Of a stretch of DNA of 64,000 nt, positions 58,356 to 64,000 are shown piece after piece. Location: positions 1 through 64,000 of the forward strand of contig NZ_KB904663.1 of assembly GCF_000380165.1 (NCBI RefSeq), in the 5' to 3' direction. The notes below the pieces were generated by a model that was not told the DNA's origin, made no database searches, and saw nothing but the letters and a program-made list of their open reading frames with translations. The position numbers and the translations under genes were made by a program. Position 1 is the first letter of the stretch. The number at the start of each line of letters is the position of its first letter. Source of the DNA: Wenjunlia vitaminophila DSM 41686 (GTDB taxonomy: Bacteria; Actinomycetota; Actinomycetes; Streptomycetales; Streptomycetaceae).

Positions 58356-59330
58356 TCACCCACTCGATCCAGCGTCGCTGGTGGTGACCCCCGGCCAGGC
58401 CGCGCGCACCTCACGGCGGTAACCGCCCGGGGCCTGCCCGTACTCGCGCTTGAAGGCCTTGGCGAAGGAGTACTCGGAGCCGTAACCGGTGCGCGCGGCG
58501 ACCGCGGACAGCGGGACCTCGGACCCCCGCAGGAGCCGCGCGGCGGTCGTCATGCGCCAGCGGGTCAGATACGCCATGGGCGGCTCACCGACCAGGTCGT
58601 TGAACCGGCGGGCGAAGGCCGCACGGGACAGGCCCGCGCGGGCGGCCAGCGACTCCACGGTCCACTGGGCGCCGGGCTTCTCGTGGATCGCCGCCAGGGC
58701 CGGCGCGACCGCCGCGTCACCGAGCGCGGCGGCCCAGCCCCTGGCCTGCACGGCCGGACGTTCCTCCAGCCAGGCGCGCAGGATGTACAGGAGCAGCGAG
58801 TCGATCAGCGCGGGCACGATGCCGACGGAGCCCGGCCGGGGCTGTTCCAGTTCCGTGCGCAATAGCTGGACGGCCGAGGCCAGTTCGGGATGTCGGGCGG
58901 GGCTCGCGGGCAGATGGATGATCTCCGGTAGCTGCCGTACGAGGGGGTGCGGGCGGTCCTGGTCGAGGTGGTAGTTGCCGCACAGCAGGTCTGTGCGGGG
59001 GCCCTCGCCGCCGACGGTGACCGTGCCGAGCGGTGAGCCCGGGCTGAACTGGGAGGCCTGCTCGACCTCGGCCGGGGTGTCGGGGGGGTCGGCCAGGATG
59101 TGACCGCGCCCGTCCCGCAGGAAGACCACGTCGCCCGGGCCGAGCGGGAGGGGTGGCTGATGCGCCGCTTCCTCCAGCGGGACGAGCCAGCACGTACCCG
59201 ACAGCACCACGTGGAACCCCGCGCCGGCCACTGGGGGCAGCCGCAGCCCGAAGGGCACCCGTCCGGTGGTCTGGACGGACACCGGTCGGCCGGTACGCAT
59301 CGAGGCCAGCACCTCGCTGAGGATGTCCAA
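58356..59330 (-). CDS. AraC-family regulator with cupin-type sensor domain
   Basis: A 324-residue regulator. The N-terminal AraC_binding_2/cupin_6 domain (FGLRLPPVAGAGFHVVLSGT, GDVVFLRDGRGHIL) is followed by a C-terminal double HTH (WTVESLAARAGLSRAAFARR; PLSAVAARTGYGSEYSFAKA). TTG 59330 follows GAGAGGGG. The last 10 residues run into relic DNA, so the natural end may have been different. Directly downstream of the quinone oxidoreductase it probably controls. Confidence 0.88.
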   Translation of the reverse strand: MDILSEVLASMRTGRPVSVQTTGRVPFGLRLPPVAGAGFHVVLSGTCWLVPLEEAAHQPPLPLGPGDVVFLRDGRGHILADPPDTPAEVEQASQFSPGSPLGTVTVGGEGPRTDLLCGNYHLDQDRPHPLVRQLPEIIHLPASPARHPELASAVQLLRTELEQPRPGSVGIVPALIDSLLLYILRAWLEERPAVQARGWAAALGDAAVAPALAAIHEKPGAQWTVESLAARAGLSRAAFARRFNDLVGEPPMAYLTRWRMTTAARLLRGSEVPLSAVAARTGYGSEYSFAKAFKREYGQAPGGYRREVRAAWPGVTTSDAGSSG

Positions 59331-59384
59331 CCCCCGCCCCTCTCCGTAGCTCTCCCGATCTCTTCCGCACTCTAACCGCCCTGA

Positions 59385-60311
59385 TCAGGCCACTGTCAGG
59401 ACGACCTTGCCGCGGGTGCGGCCGGAACCGACCAGCTCATGGGCCTTCGCGGCCTGTTCGAGCGGGAGCGTCACGGAGACGTGCGGGCGGATGCGGCCGG
59501 CGTCGATCAGGGCCGCGATCGCCTCCAGGGAGGCGTAGTCCGGTTCGACCGAGACCCCGGCGAAGTGGCGGCCCTCCTGCTCGACGCGGGCGGCGAGCTC
59601 GGTGTTCCAGTGCTCCATGATGCTGACCAGGGTGCCGCCGGGCTTCAGGACGCTCAGCGCGCGCTCGCCCTCGGAACTGGAGTCGAAGACGACGTCGATG
59701 TCCTTGGCCGCTTCGGTGTAGTCGGTGGTGCGGTAGTCAATGATCTCGTCCGCCCCGAGTTCGCGTACGAACTCGTGGTTGGCGGCGCTCGTCAGGGCTG
59801 TGACGTGGGCGCCGCGCGCCTTGGCCATCTGCACCGCGAAGTGGCCGACGCCACCGGCCGCCCGGTGGATCAACACCCGCTGTCCCTCGGCGACTCGGGC
59901 CGCGTCGACCAGGCCCTGCCAGGCGGTGAGGGCGGCGAGCGGCACGGCGGCGGCCTGCACGTGGTCGAGCGTCGCGGGCTTGCGGGCCACCTGGCGCGAG
60001 GGCACTGCTACGTAGTCGGCGTAGCCGGTGGCGGCGCGCGGGAAGAACGGCATGCCGAAGACCTCGTCCCCTGGCTTGAAGCGGGCACCGGGTCCGGCTT
60101 CCTCGACGACACCGGAGATGTCCCAGCCGACACCGAACGGCGGCTGGCCGAGGAGCGGGTAGGCGCCGGAGCGCACAGCCACGTCAACCGGATTGACGCC
60201 GCTCGCGTGAACGCGGACGAGGACCTCGCCGCCGAGCGGGGCGGGCTTTTCGCTCTCGGTGAGTTCGAGGACCTCGGGGCCGCCGAAGGACCTCTGGATG
60301 ACAGCACGCAT
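59385..60311 (-). CDS. zinc-independent NADP-dependent oxidoreductase (quinone oxidoreductase family)
   Basis: A 308-residue MDR-family enzyme: N-terminal MRAVIQRSFGGPEVLELTES, GVNPVDVAVRSG, GDEVFGMPFFPRAATGYADY, cofactor loop HRAAGGVGHFAVQMAKARG, C-terminal GRTRGKVVLTVA. No zinc Cys ligands. ATG 60311. Same strand and 54 bases upstream of the AraC gene. Substrate unknown. Confidence 0.92.
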   Translation of the reverse strand: MRAVIQRSFGGPEVLELTESEKPAPLGGEVLVRVHASGVNPVDVAVRSGAYPLLGQPPFGVGWDISGVVEEAGPGARFKPGDEVFGMPFFPRAATGYADYVAVPSRQVARKPATLDHVQAAAVPLAALTAWQGLVDAARVAEGQRVLIHRAAGGVGHFAVQMAKARGAHVTALTSAANHEFVRELGADEIIDYRTTDYTEAAKDIDVVFDSSSEGERALSVLKPGGTLVSIMEHWNTELAARVEQEGRHFAGVSVEPDYASLEAIAALIDAGRIRPHVSVTLPLEQAAKAHELVGSGRTRGKVVLTVA

Positions 60312-60512
60312 GGTGAACTCCCTGTTGTGGTGGTGGTCTCGGGGCGACCGCCCCTCGTCTGCCTCCACACTAGGAAGATCGAACGAGCTGCTGAATATCC
60401 TCCAGTCTCCGGAAGATGTCCGAGCGTCCACCCGCCGGGTCGTGAGGGCCCTGGACCGTGCGGACGTACGGGCGTCCCAGACCACTGAACCACCCGGCCC
60501 CGCTGACTCGCG

Positions 60513-60595
60513 CTGAGCACCCGGCTTCGGGAGGTCAACCACCGCAGCAGGAGGCGGGAGGCACGGCCGTGGTGAGGCGCGGCTTGCCCGCGGCG
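60513..60595. repeat. 83-bp direct repeat, copy 1
   Basis: Matches 61783-61865 with only about three mismatches (offset exactly 1270). This copy is the detached 3' end of the gene whose intact form lies at 61480-61845: it encodes LSTRLREVNHRSRRREARPW and a stop without the rest. It marks one edge of a duplicated or inserted segment. Confidence 0.85.
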
Positions 60596-61183
60596 TCATC
60601 GACCGTCTGCCGGCACGCCGTTCGGTGAGGTCTCCTTCGCGTGTGGTGATCCCTGGTCGTCGGACAGGGCCGCGAGTGCCGTGGCCCAGGGGAACGCCGC
60701 GGGGTTCCCCTGCTTCGGCGGGTGTGGCTGGTATCCGTCGGGGCCGTACAGCACCCGCACCCTTTGCTCGCGCAACGCTGCGATGCTTCGCGCCACGGCT
60801 GGTTGAGCCCCTTGTGCCTGGTTGAAGTAGGGCATGGCCGCGACCGGCACGCCCAGGTGCACTCCTTCGGACACCAGGCCGAGGGCAAGGGTGTCTGAGA
60901 TCCCAGCACCCCATTTGTTCAGGCTGGAGCAGCTCAGCGGCGCGACGAGCATGGCGTCCGCCTTCGGCAGGGCATCCCTCTCCCACGGCATTCGGTACTC
61001 GGACCGCACCGGATGTCCGGTCAACGCCTCCAGGTCTCCGAGACGGTCGGCCCACCAGCGAGCAGCGGACGGCGTGAGGACCAGGCACGTGTCCCAACCG
61101 GCGGCTTGTGCCTTGCGGACGGCCGTGTCGATGTGTTCGGTCGGGCCGGCGGCACAGGCGATCAGGTAGAGGGCTCTGGTCAT
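60596..61183 (-). CDS. flavoprotein (HFCD family)
   Basis: A 195-residue protein of the FMN-binding HFCD family (phosphopantothenoylcysteine decarboxylase-like). YLIACAAGPTEHIDTAVRKA at the start; DAMLVAPLSCSSLNKWGAGI with SDTLALGLV forms the FMN/substrate loop. Lone members of this family are common next to XRE-TPR regulators in Streptomyces; the reaction is unknown. Its stop touches repeat copy 1, so the C-terminus may be altered. ATG 61183. Confidence 0.8.
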   Translation of the reverse strand: MTRALYLIACAAGPTEHIDTAVRKAQAAGWDTCLVLTPSAARWWADRLGDLEALTGHPVRSEYRMPWERDALPKADAMLVAPLSCSSLNKWGAGISDTLALGLVSEGVHLGVPVAAMPYFNQAQGAQPAVARSIAALREQRVRVLYGPDGYQPHPPKQGNPAAFPWATALAALSDDQGSPHAKETSPNGVPADGR

Positions 61184-61195
61184 GCCTTGAGTCCA

Positions 61196-61470
61196 CAGCG
61201 TTCTGCCAGAGCTAGCAACTCTCCGGTGGGCACGGCGTTACACCGAGGACATCGCGCACCAGAGCGACAGAGGTGGGTCTGCTCCGCACTTCTTCCGGTG
61301 CCATCCGCTCGGCTTCCAGCAGACACCGGGCGGCCTGAGTTCTGCGTCGTGTCAGCAGCGAGGCGCGCCAGCGCAAGGAGGTGCTCCGCCCGGCGCTCGC
61401 GGGTGAGGCCGGCGAACGCCTCGGCCTCCACCCCGCCGGCGGCGTCCATCGCGGACCAGGGCGGGAGACG
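61196..61470 (-). pseudogene. frameshifted C-terminal relic of an XRE-TPR regulator
   Basis: Three overlapping minus-strand pieces join into one familiar Streptomyces ending: FAGLTRERRAEHLLALAR, then in another frame LLTRRRTQAARCLLEAERMA and PEEVRSRPTSVALVRDVLG, then back as TGELLALAERCGLKA. This is the usual end of the HTH-plus-TPR regulators that precede flavoprotein genes. Two frameshifts and loss of the 5' part make it non-functional. The flavoprotein start lies 12 bases downstream. Confidence 0.55.
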
Positions 61471-61479
61471 GGTGCGGTG

Positions 61480-61845
61480 ATGGGGGATGGGCGTACCGGG
61501 GTCACGTACTGGTTGGTCCGTTGTGGTGCTGCTCAGTCCTGGCCGGCCTGGCCTGTGGTGAGGGTTCTCGGTCGTGGGGACTTCGTGGCCGTTCCGCCGG
61601 TGTGGATCACCCGTGGTCCGGGGCCGCACTGGCGGGTGCCGTTCTCCGCCGAGGAGTTCCTGACCGCACCTGGTCCTCTGCGCGCCGCGCTGCGTGTCGC
61701 CGTGGAGCGGCCCCGGGGGCCGGGGGCCGACGCCCCGCGGCCTGGTCTCACCGCCGCGCAGCGTGCCTGGCGGGACGCGGTTCTGAGCACCCGGCTTCGG
61801 GAGGTCAACCACCGCAGCAGGAGGCGGGAGGCGCGGCCGTGGTGA
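61480..61845 (+). CDS. conserved Streptomyces hypothetical protein
   Basis: A 121-residue protein: GVTYWLVRCGAAQSWPAWPV, VRVLGRGDFVAVPPVWITRG, HWRVPFSAEEFLTAPG and an Arg-rich C-terminus LSTRLREVNHRSRRREARPW. Codon use fits a real gene. GTG 61477 or ATG 61480, with GGGAG upstream. I do not recognise a domain. Its 3' end is duplicated at 60513-60595. Confidence 0.6.
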   Translation: MGDGRTGVTYWLVRCGAAQSWPAWPVVRVLGRGDFVAVPPVWITRGPGPHWRVPFSAEEFLTAPGPLRAALRVAVERPRGPGADAPRPGLTAAQRAWRDAVLSTRLREVNHRSRRREARPW

Positions 61846-61865
61846 GGCACGGCTCGCCCGCGGCG
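61783..61865. repeat. 83-bp direct repeat, copy 2
   Basis: Contains the last 20 codons of the 61480-61845 gene plus 20 bases beyond. See copy 1. Confidence 0.85.
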
Positions 61866-62388
61866 GAATCGCACATTCATATCGAACTGTCAAGAGGATG
61901 ATGTTAGGCTCGCGCTGCGCTGGGGGCTGTCGGCGACGGCGTGGGGGCACAACGACGCTGTAATGCCTGGCCGTTGTGACGGCATCGGCGGGATTCCTCG
62001 TAATGCCGCGTGGCTGGGCGCCGTATCTCCTCACGGTTCTGCTTGCCACAGTGCTCGGCCTCCAGTTCTTTCGCACCGCTCTTCGTCCCGGGACGTGCTG
62101 TGACCCACCGCACCGCGGCGCGCTCGCGCGAAGCGTTAGCCGCTCAAGAACCCGTGCTGGCAGCCGTCCTGCTGGCGTTCCGGCCCCTGTGCCGGCACCG
62201 GGGATTCCCGCCCCGCCGCTCGTCGTTATCCCCGGCGATCGGTGTGCGAGGGGCTCCCCGCGCGAGTTCGCACGCGGAATCGCGCACTCCTCACCTACGA
62301 CACCGCTTCTCCACCGGCCCTCCCCCATCCGGCGTCTTGCTCCGAACCACCGAACTGACGGAACAAAAGCGAGAAAGAAGGTGGGCTC
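61866..62388. other. 523-bp region upstream of the terpene-cyclase-like gene
   Basis: No convincing gene, although several frames are open by composition. GC is lower near 61868-61905 (CACATTCATATCGAACTG), where TAGGCT at 61915-61920 could be a -10. It is the presumed control region of the cyclase-like gene. Confidence 0.35.
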
Positions 62389-64000
62389 ATGTGCTCATCG
62401 TTGGATAGCCGGGTTGAGGAATCGATCGAACAAGCCGCCGAGGCCTTGTTCGGGTTGCAGCGCTCCAATGGCTCATGGCCGAATCGACGGCCCACTTCCG
62501 TCATGGGAACGGCCGGTGCGCTGACCGCTCTGCACGTCGTTGACCGCGAGCGGTCACACGACCTCATCGAGGGCGGCGTCCGGTGGTTGCTCGACACCCA
62601 GAACGCCGACGGCGGTTGGGGTGGAACCGCCGGAGCTCCCACACAGATCGTGCCGACCGTGATGGCGGCGACGGCCCTGCGCCTGGCCGCCCCGCACGCC
62701 TCGCAGTCGGTGCGGCGCGCGCTGGACGTGGTGGAGTCGCATGGCGGGGTGCAGGCCCTCCCGGACCCCGGGATGACCCTTGTGACCTCGGTGTTCCTCG
62801 AACTCGCCGAACTCGGTGACGTACGCGGGATCAAGCGTGTCCCACGGGAACTGTTCCTCCTGCCCCAGCAGCTCTGGCGCAGGCACCTGTCCTTCGGCGT
62901 CGCCCTCGTCATCGCGATCTCGTTCATCCAGACGCGCAAGGGCCTGCCGGGGGCACGGCGCCTGCTGGACCGGCTGGCCAGGCCGGCCGCGCTCCGCGCG
63001 CTCGAACAGGTGGACCGCTCCGAGACGCGGCGTGGTGGCTACGGCGGGGACAACTGGCTGGCCTCGGCGGTGTGTGTCGGCCTGAGCTGTGCCGAGGAAG
63101 TCCCGAGCCGCATGATCTCCGACATCGTGGACTACCTCCGGTCGAACGTGCACGAGGACGGATCGTGGCACATGATCCAGGGCCTTGACCTGATCGGCAG
63201 CGCCTACGTCTCGCAGGGCCTCGCGGACGCCGGCTACGCCTCCGATCCCCGGATGGCGCTGGCCAGGCAGTGGTTGCGCAGTTGCCGGCAGGACGAGGCG
63301 TCCCCGGTCTTCGACACTCCCGCCGGTGGGTGGAGCTGGGAGGGGCCCCGCGGATGGCCGAACTTCCTCGACACCGCCAACGTCCTGACGGCCCTCGCGG
63401 CCGGTGGCTCCGAGGAGCCCAGTGAGCACCTGCGCCACGGGCTGCGCTGGCTGGAGTCCCGGCAGGACCGCAGGGGCTCATGGGGGACGTTCATCCCCAA
63501 CACCACGTTCCCCAACGACGGTCCCTGCCCCTATGCGACCGCGAAGTGTGTGGAAGTCCTGATCGAGAACGGTGTCCCCCGGGACGACCCCAGGATTCGC
63601 AAGGCCGTGGACTGGCTGTTCACCCAGCAGAGGGAGGACGGCACCTACGAGTCCCTGTGGTACCGGGGGCTCACACCGGGGACGGCCATGGCGCTGGTGG
63701 CCTTCTGCCGTGCCGGCGTCACCGGCCACCCGGCCGCCCGCCGTGCCCGGGAGGCGCTGCTCGGCGCCCAGCTCCCGGACGGTTCATGGGCCTCCGGCAA
63801 GACGGGCAAGCTCGGAGACGACCACGCGAAGGGAACCGTCGAGGAGACGGCGTGGGCGCTGCACGCCCTGCTGGCCTCCGGCGTGCCCGCGGACGAGCCG
63901 CGCGTGCGGCGCGCAGCGGACTGGATCATGGCCGCGCAGCAGCCCGACGGCCTGTGGCCGGCGAGTCCGGTCCACATGTACATCCGCGACCTCAAGTACT
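62389..64000 (+). CDS. squalene/hopene-cyclase-like repeat protein, partial at right edge
   Basis: The first 537 residues of a protein with at least eight QW-like repeats (QRSNGSW, QNADGGWGG, VHEDGSWH, AGGWSW, QDRRGSWG, REDGTYESLW, LPDGSWAS, QPDGLW). This is the alpha/alpha-barrel fold of class II terpene cyclases and prenyltransferases. Where hopene cyclases carry the protonating DxDD, this reads GPRGWPNFLDTANVLTAL, with only one Asp. ETAWALHALLASGV matches the cyclase C-terminal repeat. ATG 62389 follows AAGAAGGTGG. No stop before the edge. Either a cyclase with a different acid motif or a non-cyclising relative. Confidence 0.78.
   Translation, partial: MCSSLDSRVEESIEQAAEALFGLQRSNGSWPNRRPTSVMGTAGALTALHVVDRERSHDLIEGGVRWLLDTQNADGGWGGTAGAPTQIVPTVMAATALRLAAPHASQSVRRALDVVESHGGVQALPDPGMTLVTSVFLELAELGDVRGIKRVPRELFLLPQQLWRRHLSFGVALVIAISFIQTRKGLPGARRLLDRLARPAALRALEQVDRSETRRGGYGGDNWLASAVCVGLSCAEEVPSRMISDIVDYLRSNVHEDGSWHMIQGLDLIGSAYVSQGLADAGYASDPRMALARQWLRSCRQDEASPVFDTPAGGWSWEGPRGWPNFLDTANVLTALAAGGSEEPSEHLRHGLRWLESRQDRRGSWGTFIPNTTFPNDGPCPYATAKCVEVLIENGVPRDDPRIRKAVDWLFTQQREDGTYESLWYRGLTPGTAMALVAFCRAGVTGHPAARRAREALLGAQLPDGSWASGKTGKLGDDHAKGTVEETAWALHALLASGVPADEPRVRRAADWIMAAQQPDGLWPASPVHMYIRDLKY

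Noticed and set aside
61976-62524. 182-residue plus frame before the cyclase-like gene
   Set aside because: Overlaps the well-supported start of the cyclase-like gene in another frame; composition is not gene-like.

Overview
The window is about 64 kb of very GC-rich DNA with strong G/C bias at third codon positions, many GTG and TTG starts, a DUF2550 gene next to the ATP synthase operon, and the gene order argS - lysA - hom - thrC - thrB - rho - LCP - rpmE - prfA - prmC - tsaC/sua5 - phosphatase - wecA - atpIBEFHAGDC. All of this points to Streptomyces or a close relative in the Streptomycetaceae.

Positions 1-15.9 kb are a polymer-scavenging accessory region. A secreted PHB-depolymerase-type esterase is followed by a secreted GH18 chitinase with a DasR-type operator in its promoter. 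Next come a small protein resembling one repeat of the OAA lectin family and a RHH/PIN toxin-antitoxin pair. A five-gene minus-strand locus follows, with its divergent LacI regulator. It encodes a lipoprotein sugar-binding protein, two ABC permeases, a cytoplasmic GH35 beta-galactosidase and a secreted 1344-residue GH101 endo-alpha-N-acetylgalactosaminidase. Read together, these genes form a route for releasing, importing and splitting the Gal-beta-1,3-GalNAc core of mucin-type O-glycans. The transporter ATPase is missing and is presumably shared.

Positions 15.9-20.7 kb are a small, clearly lower-GC island. Its left end is a junction where an HxlR regulator gene and a gene coupled to the controller gene are both cut off. 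It carries a controller (C-type XRE) protein, a large zinc-ribbon-containing DNA methyltransferase, and a restriction endonuclease with a recognisable PvuII fold (GND-x9-EIK active site). The same 13-bp operator-like motif precedes the methyltransferase and the endonuclease. The right side is a 5'-truncated tyrosine integrase next to the 3' end of tRNA-Arg(CCG), a classical integration site.

Positions 20.7-53.5 kb are core genome: a single-domain response regulator, argS, lysine and threonine biosynthesis, Rho, translation termination and release-factor methylation, t6A synthesis, a low-molecular-weight phosphatase, WecA-type transferase, the complete F1Fo ATP synthase operon behind a Rex-like operator, a two-component system, a PduO-type adenosyltransferase, a naturally fosfomycin-resistant type of MurA (Cys to Asp), and a 3-hydroxybutyryl-CoA dehydrogenase. 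No glyA lies between the phosphatase and wecA.

Positions 53.5-64 kb are less conserved: a STAS protein, a large membrane protein with a degenerate P-loop and a Ser/Pro-rich tail, and a GNAT acetyltransferase. Then comes a scarred stretch (about 57.9-61.9 kb) with a frameshifted XRE gene, relics of two further genes, an AraC regulator with a quinone oxidoreductase, a flavoprotein, and an 83-bp direct repeat. The window ends inside a squalene/hopene-cyclase-like repeat protein that lacks the usual DxDD motif and may open a terpenoid locus beyond the edge.
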